Positions 53,004 to 60,317 of a DNA stretch of 64,000 bases are shown piece after piece. This stretch comes from Burkholderia dolosa. Its GTDB lineage: Bacteria; Pseudomonadota; Gammaproteobacteria; Burkholderiales; Burkholderiaceae. The position numbers and the translations under genes are program-made. Below the pieces are notes generated by a model that worked only from the letters and a program-made list of their open reading frames with translations, did not search any database and had not been told where the DNA came from. Numbering within the stretch: position 1 is the first letter of the stretch; every line of letters begins with the position of its first letter. The stretch spans positions 20,028-84,027 of the forward strand of contig NZ_CABVPR010000025.1 in NCBI RefSeq assembly GCF_902499135.1. The letters run 5' to 3'.

Positions 53004-53807
53004 TCACGCGACCGGATCGGCGACGCGTCCATCGGCCGCCTCGGATGCGAATCTCTCGAAGGATTCCGCTGCCGGAGCGACGACGTTCAGGATTACCGGC
53101 CAGCCGATGTACGCGGTCATATGCATGATCAGTTCGGCAAGTTCGTCGCGCGTCCACGCGGCCTCCATGCACTGCCGAATCTGATCGCGCAGCACGGACG
53201 GATCGCGCCGCGCCGTTATCACGACCGCCAATGCCGCCAGTTGCCGACTCTTCTCCGGCAGCCCCGGACCGTCGAACGCGCCGGCCGCGATCTTGTCGAG
53301 ATGGCTCGCGAGAGCGGCTTGCGCACAAGCGAAAGTGTGACCGCTATCGCTTGCCGCGCCGACGAACATTTCCGGCAGCAGACCGTCCGCAGCCGAGCGC
53401 GACGAATGCCCCTTCGACGCCGGATATCGTTCGATCAGTACTTCGCATGCGATATCGATCGCACTTGTCGCGGCTCGCTCCGACTGATTCGCGATCCCGC
53501 TCAGCACGGTCTCGATCAGCGCGCGGGGCTGCCAGCCCGTATTCAACATTCCCGCGCAGTGGAACTTCAGCGCGATCGGCACGTCGCCGCACGCGGCCAG
53601 CGTGGCGACCGTCGCGACTTCACGCTGCGGCAGCGACAATGCGGGGCGGCTGATCAAATCGCCGTACGCTGTCTCCACCAGCACCTGCGGCAGTTCCGGC
53701 GAAAGTCTTCTCAGGCGCTGCAGCAGCGGAGCGGCGTAGCTTCCGCCCACAGCGGCCAGCGTTAGCGTACCTACGTGATAGCGATCACTCCAAGCGGTGG
53801 TTTCCAT
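53004..53807 (-). CDS. Two-domain carboxymuconolactone decarboxylase-like protein
   Basis: The protein is 267 aa from the ATG at 53807, which follows GGAG. Two CMD-like units are seen: residues about 25-120 (RPALSLPQREVATVATLAACGDVPIALKFHCAGMLNTGWQPRALIE) and residues about 160-245 (LPEKSRQLAALAVVITARRDP..LRDQIRQCMEAAWTRDELAELIMHMTAYIGWPVILN). The typical AhpD C-x2-C is absent; single Cys/His residues remain. Such tandem-CMD proteins act as gamma-carboxymuconolactone decarboxylase or unknown enzymes. It lies 38 bases from the membrane methyltransferase-like gene on the same strand. Confidence 0.85.
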   Translation of the reverse strand: METTAWSDRYHVGTLTLAAVGGSYAAPLLQRLRRLSPELPQVLVETAYGDLISRPALSLPQREVATVATLAACGDVPIALKFHCAGMLNTGWQPRALIETVLSGIANQSERAATSAIDIACEVLIERYPASKGHSSRSAADGLLPEMFVGAASDSGHTFACAQAALASHLDKIAAGAFDGPGLPEKSRQLAALAVVITARRDPSVLRDQIRQCMEAAWTRDELAELIMHMTAYIGWPVILNVVAPAAESFERFASEAADGRVADPVA

Positions 53808-53845
53808 CAGATCTCCAGACGAAAGAAAGGGTTGTCGCCGATCGT

Positions 53846-54628
53846 TCACGCAGGCTCGCGTTTGACGAGATCCGCAATTGCGCGACCATTGAGCAAGGCC
53901 CAGGGAATCAGCAATCCCGTGCGTGCCTTGTAGTCGGCCCAGCCGGGGTATCGAGCGATGGAAGCATCCTTCGCGAGCATGCGAGGGAAGAAGACCGTGA
54001 CCGACGCATAGGCGAGAATCGCCCACGCGAGCCAGTGACCGGCCAGCAGGCAATAGGCGCTGTAGATCATGATCTCGCCGAAGTAGTTCGGATTGCGTGT
54101 GTACCGAAAGACACCGTCGGTCACGAGCCCGGCGCGGTAGCGCATCAGCAGGTTCTTCTGCACGTCGGCCGTCGCCATCAGAACGACGCCTAACGTGTGA
54201 AGCGCGATCGCGACGAAGATCGTCCAGCCGTCGGGCCGCACATGACCGGCGATCAGCAGCCACGGCATCAGCCAGTACCAGCCGATCAGCGCGACGTAAA
54301 GGTAGATCACGCCGCCGACGGTCAGCGGCATATCGAGTGCGCGATTCGGATACGCGATGTCCTTGATGAGCCACGTATAGCCGTAGATGCCGTGCAGCGC
54401 GAGATAAACCCACGCGGCGGTACTGAACTCGTGATAGCCGACCATCATCCCGTATATGACGAAGAGGGTGACGACCTTATGGAAATTCACGGCCCACCGG
54501 ATCGTCGCGACCCGCGGCCCGCCGCCGAGCGTGCAGCCCCGCTCGAAACATTTCATGAAGAAGCGAACCCACAACGGCGCGAGCCGACGGTCGCCTGCCG
54601 TTACGAGATCCGATGCCGAAGCATCCAT
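53846..54628 (-). CDS. Isoprenylcysteine methyltransferase-like (DUF1295-type) membrane protein
   Basis: The 260-aa protein has six or so membrane helices. The C-terminal SAM-binding/ICMT-like motif is VFRYTRNPNYFGEIMIYSAYCLLAGH, followed by the conserved YPGWADYKARTGLLIP. These features fit the steroid-5-alpha-reductase C-terminal/ICMT/DUF1295 superfamily of membrane enzymes. The specific reaction, methyl transfer or reduction, cannot be decided. It is co-oriented with the downstream tandem CMD gene and probably shares its promoter. Confidence 0.83.
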   Translation of the reverse strand: MDASASDLVTAGDRRLAPLWVRFFMKCFERGCTLGGGPRVATIRWAVNFHKVVTLFVIYGMMVGYHEFSTAAWVYLALHGIYGYTWLIKDIAYPNRALDMPLTVGGVIYLYVALIGWYWLMPWLLIAGHVRPDGWTIFVAIALHTLGVVLMATADVQKNLLMRYRAGLVTDGVFRYTRNPNYFGEIMIYSAYCLLAGHWLAWAILAYASVTVFFPRMLAKDASIARYPGWADYKARTGLLIPWALLNGRAIADLVKREPA

Positions 54629-55101
54629 GCCGTTCCCCTTCGTCGATGTCGCCGCGCCGCGATTCTTCCGAGGCCCCGCCTACGATTGCCATGATCGTCG
54701 GTGCACGCGGGCAGGAAAAGCTCGACGTTCTTATAGGTTCTTCGCGTGAACGTTCATGCAATGACGGGCGTTGGGCGGTCGACATAACAGGTCGATGGTG
54801 CCGGACGGATCGTGGGCGCACTGTCGACACATAACGGGAATCGCAGATGCGGGCTGACTATCCGGCGAGATGATCGAACGCTTGCCCGACAAGCGTCGGC
54901 GGTCCGCCGGCCCGAACGCCGACACCGACGAAGGCGGTCGTCCGCCGCCGGGCAAGCGATAGCGGCCATTTCTCGCGGCGGCTCCGGTCGCGACCACGCA
55001 CGTGCAAAGTGCGGACAGCATGTCGGATCGAATGGCTTGCGCGCGCAACACCACGTTGGACGCCGATTTGGCGGTCGCGAGTCGCCGGGCCGGCATCAAA
55101 C
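54629..55101. other. Intergenic stretch without a supported gene
   Basis: About 470 bases. CGTTCTTATAG at 54725-54735 is the second of three related copies; read on the minus strand CTATAAG could be a -10 for the membrane-protein gene. No ribosome site or domain-bearing frame was found. Confidence 0.4.
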
Positions 55102-55129
55102 AAAAAAGCCTGGCTATTGCCAGGCTTTT
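55102..55129 (-). terminator. Rho-independent terminator of the endolysin gene
   Basis: GCCTGGC (55108-55114), a TATT loop and GCCAGGC (55119-55125) form a perfect stem, flanked by A6 on the left and T4 on the right. Read on the minus strand it ends in a T6 run, 45 bases after the endolysin stop; the flanking T4 means it may also work weakly on the plus strand. Confidence 0.85.
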
Positions 55130-55173
55130 GAACTTGCGGTCACCGTCCCGTTACGGTCGGTACGCGATTCGTG

Positions 55174-55677
55174 TCACGCGGTTGCGGTCGCCGTGCCGCC
55201 GGCCGCCTGATACGCGGTAAGCAGAACGGCAACGCTGTTCTGCCGTTGTCCGTAGTCGTTGCCCGGCAACGAAGCCCAGATGTTCGAGCACGCGCGAACG
55301 GCCTCGTCGAACATGCCCTCGTCGATATATTGAAGCGCACCGCGTTCGCGAATTTGCTGCAAGGCGACCAGATCCTGGGATACCGGGCTGAAGTCCGGCA
55401 GCTTGAGGATGGTCTTGTACGGTTGCCAGAACCGGTGCAGAAGCTGATACCGTCCCGCTGCGGTCGATTTCAGACCGTTGTGATTGATCGTCACGAGAAC
55501 GTTCGGATGATCCGCATAGCTGCTGAAACGCTGCGGACCGTTCACGCCGGTTACCAGAACGTCGTAGCCGTCGTCTTTCGTCGCGGGATCATGCACCGTG
55601 CCTTCCGAATGGGCAATCATATCGAGGAAGGCGATGCGATTTTTACCGCCGGCCTGTTCGGCCGAAATCCTTGCCAT
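55174..55677 (-). CDS. Phage lambda R-type endolysin (lytic transglycosylase, GH104-like)
   Basis: The 167-aa protein closely follows the lambda endolysin pattern along its whole length: FLDMIAHSEGT with the catalytic Glu, GYDVLVTG, FSSYADHPNVLVTINHNGLKSTAAGRYQLLHRFW, DFSPVSQDLVALQQIRERGAL and RACSNIWASLPG. Lambda R is 158 aa. It cleaves peptidoglycan to a 1,6-anhydro product. No signal peptide is present, so holin or lysis-dependent release is implied. No holin, spanin or other phage genes are nearby, so this is an orphan or domesticated lysin, with its own AGGAG ribosome site and terminator. Confidence 0.88.
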   Translation of the reverse strand: MARISAEQAGGKNRIAFLDMIAHSEGTVHDPATKDDGYDVLVTGVNGPQRFSSYADHPNVLVTINHNGLKSTAAGRYQLLHRFWQPYKTILKLPDFSPVSQDLVALQQIRERGALQYIDEGMFDEAVRACSNIWASLPGNDYGQRQNSVAVLLTAYQAAGGTATATA

Positions 55678-55914
55678 AGTTGGCTCCTGGTCACTGAAAC
55701 TCTACGCGATGAATCGGCCGGAACGGCCTTGTTCCCATACCTTCGCAATGCAACGCATGCAGGCTGAACGGTATAGGCTTTCGTCGCGGCCGCACACCTA
55801 TAGACATCTACAGGGAAGGCGGCCGCGCGGCGTCGTTGCGGCTTCGTTCATCGCGCCGACGGGCGACGGGCGACATGAGAATCGGCCCTGCCTCGCTGTG
55901 GAGCCGGCGGCGAG

Positions 55915-56280
55915 TCAGAACGTCGTTTGCTGCACGTAACCCTGTCTCGTCATGCAGTTGCCGACTTGCGCATCGCGCGCATCGCCGTTGACGTCGACAT
56001 TCGCGAATTCCGGCGGCACGTAGTAGCCGGGCATGTACCGGCAGTGCTCGTGGTGATGGTGCTCCCTGCACCAGGTCTCGGGCGGAGTGATATAGCCCGG
56101 ACTGACCATTTCCGTGCGGACATCGGGCGGCACGCGGTTATATGCGGACGCCTCGCAGGCCGCGAGATCCCTGTCACGTACTTCGGGCGGCGTGCCCGGC
56201 CTCACCCACGCGACGCAACCGGCAAGCGGTAACGCAATCAGGATCGCAGCCCAACGTGCCAGTTCTTTTTGCGCCGTCAT
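55915..56280 (-). CDS. Small lipoprotein
   Basis: The protein is 121 aa from the ATG at 56280 (ribosome site GGAGGA just before). The signal ends in the lipobox LAGC at residues about 19-22. The mature part is Pro/Tyr/His-rich, with the metal-binding-like run REHHHHEHCRYMPGYYVPPEF and four further Cys. No family is recognised with confidence; a spanin (Rz1-like) role beside the endolysin is conceivable but the sequence is longer than typical Rz1. It is probably an outer-membrane lipoprotein of unknown function. Confidence 0.78.
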   Translation of the reverse strand: MTAQKELARWAAILIALPLAGCVAWVRPGTPPEVRDRDLAACEASAYNRVPPDVRTEMVSPGYITPPETWCREHHHHEHCRYMPGYYVPPEFANVDVNGDARDAQVGNCMTRQGYVQQTTF

Positions 56281-56757
56281 ATCTCCTCCGATCAAGTGTC
56301 TCGCCGCAATACTAAATAAATGATCGGCCGACCTCAATCGCGCTTGTCGAACATGCGCGTGGTATCGCTGAGCAACGACGCGCCGTGCGTGCTTCCGCTG
56401 GCGGACGCGTGGCGATCGATATCGACAACGCGGTTAGCGACTAGCGGCTTCCGACTTGCACCATCGACCGAACGACGTCGCGAAACCGATCGGCGACGAA
56501 CCGGCGGCCGGCGTGGGTTGCAACGCACGCGTCGAGCTTGTCGCGTTCGGCTTGCTGCGTGTCCGATCGCAGGAATCACCGCAATGGTGCACTCCGATCG
56601 AGCGCAGCTCGTCGAACACCTATGCGTTCTTATAGTTTTGCGCGCCGCACGAGCCTCTCAGAATCGACGCCTGGAGATTCATCCCGCGTTGCCGATACAA
56701 CAGGGGCGCGGCCTCCTTGATTGTCGATCCGATGGTTCAAATCTCGAAGGAGCAAAC
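56281..56757. other. Upstream region of aquaporin, no supported gene
   Basis: About 480 bases between the divergent lipoprotein and aqpZ. Low-complexity frames only. The third copy of the CGTTCTTATAG pattern lies at 56620-56630, about 130 bases before aqpZ. The ribosome site AAGGAG for aqpZ lies at 56748-56753. Confidence 0.4.
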
Positions 56758-57504
56758 ATGAGCAATCGACTGGCCGCGGAAGCATTCGGCACCTTCTGGC
56801 TCGTACTCGGCGGTTGCGGCAGCGCGGTGCTTGCCGCCGCACCGACGCCGCAGTCGGGCATCGGCATGGCCGGCGTCGCGCTGGCATTCGGTTTGACGGT
56901 TCTTACGATGGCCTATGCAGTCGGGCACATCTCGGGCGCGCACTTCAATCCTGCAGTCACCGTGGGACTCTGGGCCGGCGGCCGGTTCAACAGCAAAGAC
57001 GTCGTGCCGTATATCGTCGCGCAAGTAATCGGCGGCATCGCGGCCGCGGCCGTCCTGTACGGCATTGCGAGCGGTAAGGCCGGCTTTAGCGCGACCGATA
57101 CCGGATTCGCGGCAAACGGCTTCGGCGAGCACTCTCCGGCGGGATACGGGCTTTCCGCAGCCATTCTCTCCGAGTTCGTGCTGACGGCATTCTTCGTCAT
57201 CGTGATTCACGGCGCCACCGACGAACGCGCGCCCAAAGGGTTCGCGCCCATCGCGATCGGCCTCGCGCTGACGCTGATTCACCTGATCAGCATTCCCGTC
57301 ACGAACACGTCGGTCAATCCGGCTCGCAGCACGGCAGTCGCCATCTTTCAGGGCACCTGGGCGCTGCATCAGCTGTGGCTGTTCTGGGTGGTGCCGATCG
57401 CCGGCGGGGTGATCGGAGGCTTCGTTTACCGGTTTCTGTTCGGGCAGAAAAGCGACGCGCCGGCAGTTGCTGCCGCTGCTGCGGATGCAAGCGCCGCACA
57501 ATAG
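56758..57504 (+). CDS. aqpZ: Aquaporin Z water channel
   Basis: The 248-aa protein has six helices and both NPA boxes: [14 protein letters not shown] and [15 protein letters not shown]. The conserved start [22 protein letters not shown] and the Arg after the second NPA fit water-selective AqpZ rather than glycerol facilitators. It sits in the inner membrane as a tetramer and conducts water in osmotic adjustment. It has a strong AAGGAG site and appears monocistronic, with a large hairpin after it. Confidence 0.94.
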   Translation: MSNRLAAEAFGTFWLVLGGCGSAVLAAAPTPQSGIGMAGVALAFGLTVLTMAYAVGHISGAHFNPAVTVGLWAGGRFNSKDVVPYIVAQVIGGIAAAAVLYGIASGKAGFSATDTGFAANGFGEHSPAGYGLSAAILSEFVLTAFFVIVIHGATDERAPKGFAPIAIGLALTLIHLISIPVTNTSVNPARSTAVAIFQGTWALHQLWLFWVVPIAGGVIGGFVYRFLFGQKSDAPAVAAAAADASAAQ

Positions 57505-57583
57505 ACTCATCGCTCCATCCACGAACGACGCTCGCCCGGTAGCGGGATTTCGCTGTATCAGCTACGGAACAGAGCGCTCAATG

Positions 57584-57620
57584 GCGGCCTGCTGAAGAGC
57601 CAACGGCAACAGCAGGCCGC
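57584..57620 (+). other. Long perfect inverted repeat after aqpZ
   Basis: GCGGCCTGCTG (57584-57594) and CAGCAGGCCGC (57610-57620) are an 11-bp perfect inverted repeat with a 15-base loop, 80 bases after aqpZ. No T-run follows, so a Rho-independent terminator is not certain; a rho-dependent terminator hairpin or an mRNA 3' stabiliser is possible. Confidence 0.5.
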
Positions 57621-57760
57621 ATACGCAATTCCCACGTCATCCAGCGGTAACAACCGTGCGCGCAATTGTCGGACGGGCGAGCCGCGCGCGCGGGCAGTCG
57701 GGATTTCCCTCTTCCCCACGCTTCTCAAACGCGCAACGCGCGTCAGCCAGGAGATTCAAA

Positions 57761-58879
57761 ATGAGCACCAGCGTCAACTACGGTGACGTCTTCGCACTAA
57801 GGAGTTCGTCGAACGGCCAGGTCATCTTCCTTGCAGTTCCCGAGCAACCCGGCGAGAACAACTACTACTATCTCGGGCCCGCGGCTGCTGGGCTGTACGA
57901 CACCGAGTCGTATCTGTTCCGCGCGATGCCCGCCGGACAAAACACGAAGATGTTCGGCGATCCGATCGAACCGGGCGACGAGTTCATCATCGTGACGGCA
58001 ATCAGCCAGGGCCCGCGCGCGTCGATGGCGTGCATGGTCGTGCCAGGCGGCGTGTGCGCACTGAGACTCGGCAATGAAAGTTCGGTCTTCAACGTTCGCA
58101 CGCAGTCGGCAATCGTCGACCTGGGTAACGGAACGGTTCAGCAGGCCGGCGTGCCCGTTAGTCCGGTGCAGTACGGCGACGGGTGCTATGCCACTTTCAG
58201 CTCGTTCGACGGGACGCAGCCGATCTACCTTTTCTGGTTCCCGTCGCTGCCCGAAGTCGGATTCACGTCTCAATACAACGATCAGCCCGGCTACTGGTGG
58301 CAATTCGAGCCGTCGTCGATCCTGGCCAATCCAACGCCCGGCCCGACGCCTAGCCCGACGCCGACGCCCAGCCCATCGCCGACGCCGACGCCGACGCCGA
58401 CGCCTACGCCCAGCCCGTCGCCCACGCCCACGCCCACGCCGACGCCCACGCCCACGCCCACGCCGACTCCAACGTCGACCCCGTCATCGACGCCGACGCC
58501 GTCGCCCGGTCCGGAGCCGCATCCGCTTCGTATGCCGGCGGGCACGCGCTTCGCGGTCACCGTGTTGTTCAACTCTTCCGTCGAGCAAACGGTAGAGGTC
58601 TACCTGGATCAGGACACGCAGCCGAGCTATACGACGACGGGAAGCGGCAGCCCGGACGACAACCGCGGCACCACGATTCTCACCGCGAAAACCGGCGGGA
58701 TCGTTCGAGTGAAGGTGATCGCCGACGGGCGCGAACTGCCGCTCATTTCCCGTCAGGTCGATCTTCCGCACTCGCAAACCACGTACGTCGCCGTGATCGC
58801 GGCGTACAACGGCAGCGACAAGGACGACCGCTACAACGACGCTTACGTGCTCTGCAACTGGACCGTAGCTAGCCACTGA
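57761..58879 (+). CDS. PA-IIL/Bcl-like lectin with a novel N-terminal domain and Pro/Thr linker
   Basis: The 372-aa protein starts after CCAGGAGAT. Residues 1-190 form an unrecognised beta-rich domain (VIFLAVPEQPGENNYYYLGP, YQYND..PGYWWQF). Residues about 190-247 are a Pro/Thr/Ser linker of P-T-P-T and P-S-P repeats. The C-terminal 120 residues match the calcium-dependent PA-IIL (LecB)/BclA fold: MPAGTRFAVTVLFNSSVEQTVEVYLD, then a calcium-loop equivalent GSDKDDRYNDAYVLCNW. One Asp of the canonical D-x-D-x-N-D loop is Arg, and the usual terminal Gly is replaced by an extension. No signal peptide is present, as in LecB and BclA, so it is released by another route. Confidence 0.85.
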   Translation: MSTSVNYGDVFALRSSSNGQVIFLAVPEQPGENNYYYLGPAAAGLYDTESYLFRAMPAGQNTKMFGDPIEPGDEFIIVTAISQGPRASMACMVVPGGVCALRLGNESSVFNVRTQSAIVDLGNGTVQQAGVPVSPVQYGDGCYATFSSFDGTQPIYLFWFPSLPEVGFTSQYNDQPGYWWQFEPSSILANPTPGPTPSPTPTPSPSPTPTPTPTPTPSPSPTPTPTPTPTPTPTPTPTSTPSSTPTPSPGPEPHPLRMPAGTRFAVTVLFNSSVEQTVEVYLDQDTQPSYTTTGSGSPDDNRGTTILTAKTGGIVRVKVIADGRELPLISRQVDLPHSQTTYVAVIAAYNGSDKDDRYNDAYVLCNWTVASH

Positions 58880-58909
58880 GCGGCTTCACTTATTCAAGGA
58901 GGTACGACT

Positions 58910-59299
58910 ATGTCGACCGCAGCTGCAGGCAACTCCGACACTCAAGAGACGATCCAGCTGGAGACCGGGAAAAAGTACGGCGTGACCGTACTCGTCAATT
59001 CCACTTCGCTGCAGACCGTCAATCTGTATCTGGACGGCGGCGCGACGCCTGCCCACACGTTCACCGGGCAAGCGACCGGACCCGAAACCAGCAACATGGG
59101 GACCTACGTGTTCACGGCCGGGTCCACCGGCAAAGCAAGCATCACCGTGACGTCCGGCACGCAGGCGTCTGCGCTCACGCTGCGCGATGTCGTCGACGAC
59201 TCGGTCGACTTCTCGATGGTGGTCATCGGCGCCGGCGCTCCCAATAGTTCGCCGCAGCTCTTCAACGACGTGATCATCGCCGTGAACGGGCCGCTCTGA
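58910..59299 (+). CDS. Single-domain PA-IIL-like lectin with a degraded calcium site
   Basis: The 129-aa protein begins after AAGGAGG, 31 bases after the preceding lectin, so the two are probably co-transcribed. It follows the LecB/BclA domain pattern: LETGKKYGVTVLVNSTSLQTVNLYLDGG, YVFTAGSTGKASITVTS, and the end PQLFNDVIIAVNGPL. In the calcium loop only the Asn-Asp pair (FND) is kept; the two upstream acids and the C-terminal Gly are lost. It probably folds like BclA but binds sugar without calcium, weakly, or not at all. BclA itself is 129 aa. Confidence 0.82.
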   Translation: MSTAAAGNSDTQETIQLETGKKYGVTVLVNSTSLQTVNLYLDGGATPAHTFTGQATGPETSNMGTYVFTAGSTGKASITVTSGTQASALTLRDVVDDSVDFSMVVIGAGAPNSSPQLFNDVIIAVNGPL

Positions 59300-59410
59300 G
59301 CGGCAGGCGCGCAGACATCTTCCGCAACGGCGCGGCTTCGGCTTTCCGCAGGTCGATCGCCGCGCCAAATTTGCGTCCGACAGCCTAAGCATGTCGAGCG
59401 TGCCGGCAAG

Positions 59411-59655
59411 CTATGCGTTTTCGTCGCGGTGCTGTCCGTCGAAGTTCTGCCTCGCTTCCCGGAAGCGGTCCGCATTTTCGACGATCCATGTCGACTGCGG
59501 AACCATGCGAACAAGCAGTTCCATGCCCGTGTCGGGCAGCTAGTATTCGACTCCGGGAGGTATCTCTTCGAAATCGTGACGGAGAACCAAGCCGCTACGC
59601 TCGAGCGGTCGCAACGTGCACGTCAACATGTTGCGTCGGACTGCAGCGAGTCATC
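59411..59655 (-). pseudogene. HxlR-family regulator remnant with an in-frame stop
   Basis: The minus strand reads RNMLTCTLRPLERSGLVLR, HDFEEIPPGVEY, stop (TAG at 59542-59540), then LPDTGMELLVRMVPQSTW, IVENADRFREARQNFDG to the TAG at 59413. This is a clear HxlR winged-helix plus C-terminal helix (SR.ML..TLR.LE..GLV.R, P..VEY.L...G..L). The in-frame TAG splits the gene, and the N-terminal third is lost or frameshifted upstream of 59653. It is dead. Confidence 0.78.
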
Positions 59656-59759
59656 GTGAATGCGACCGTCAAAGGATCTGTTGAGGGAAGGCACCGCGAC
59701 GGTGTGATATATGCGGCGGGCGGAACCGGAATCGCAATCCGTATCGCGTTCTACTCCGG

Positions 59760-60080
59760 GGTGCGCATGCGAAGCGCTCCATCGGCAACGCTGATGCGCG
59801 TTGCGATTTCACTGTTGCGGGCAACGGGTCTGGAATGTCGAGCGTGAAACGATCGATGCGGAAGCATGGCGTTTCGGTCGGAAGCTCCGGATAGCGTGCA
59901 CTCGCTGCGACACCTGAAGCAACTGCAGGCGCGAAAACGATTCGTTCACGCTCGCGAGCCTCTTCCTGCTGACGGGTTGTCGATCGTGCAAGCGGCTGTG
60001 CTTACCGTGGCCTCGCGCAGATCGACGTGATCAGCAACGATCCCGCGACAAGGCTACCTCGTCGGATCTTCTTATTCGTG
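59760..60080 (-). pseudogene. Decayed second copy of the 5' third of bcpB
   Basis: About 320 bases of the minus strand align with codons 1-100 of the intact bcpB at 60318-62051. For example AATAAGAAGATCCGACGAGG matches the intact start AAGAAGAAAATCCGAGGGGG, and ACGCCATGCTTCCGCATCGA matches the same spot of the intact gene. The start codon has become ACG, a TAA interrupts the signal peptide and a frameshift follows. It stops near 59760, before the HxlR remnant. It is a relic of a duplicated bcpB. Confidence 0.85.
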
Positions 60081-60122
60081 CCTTTCAATCTCGTGATTAC
60101 GCGCAGTGCGTAACCCTCCAGA

Positions 60123-60314
60123 TCACGGCAAGGATTTAATCAACTCAAGCGCCTTAGCCAACTTCTCGCGAACATCGCGCAAATTCCGCTTACGCTGATA
60201 AGCGGCAATTTCGACCATGCGCAATTGCGGAGGACGAGATTTCACGTCCTCATGAGCGCTTCCAACTTGCCTTGCTACTTGTCGAACAGCAGATCGAGCA
60301 GCGACTCCCGCCAT
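60123..60314 (-). pseudogene. Relic of the small gene that precedes bcpB (second copy)
   Basis: An open frame of 63 codons ends RMVEIAAYQRKRNLRDVREK, LAKALELIKSLP. The final 45 codons match the decayed gene at 62096-62515 (MVEIVAYQ and REVREKLAMALELIKSLP). Its N-terminal half is lost at the junction with the intact bcpB, whose stop lies only a few bases away. The short product is unlikely to function, although the frame is intact here. Confidence 0.6.
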
Positions 60315-60317
60315 CGA

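Noticed and set aside
55174-56280. A full prophage
   Set aside because: Only one phage-type gene (endolysin) is present; no integrase, capsid, tail, holin or attachment repeats were seen.
58330-58510. DNA tandem repeat of CCGACG-type units as an independent repeat element
   Set aside because: It is explained by the Pro/Thr/Ser linker coding sequence of the lectin and stays in frame.
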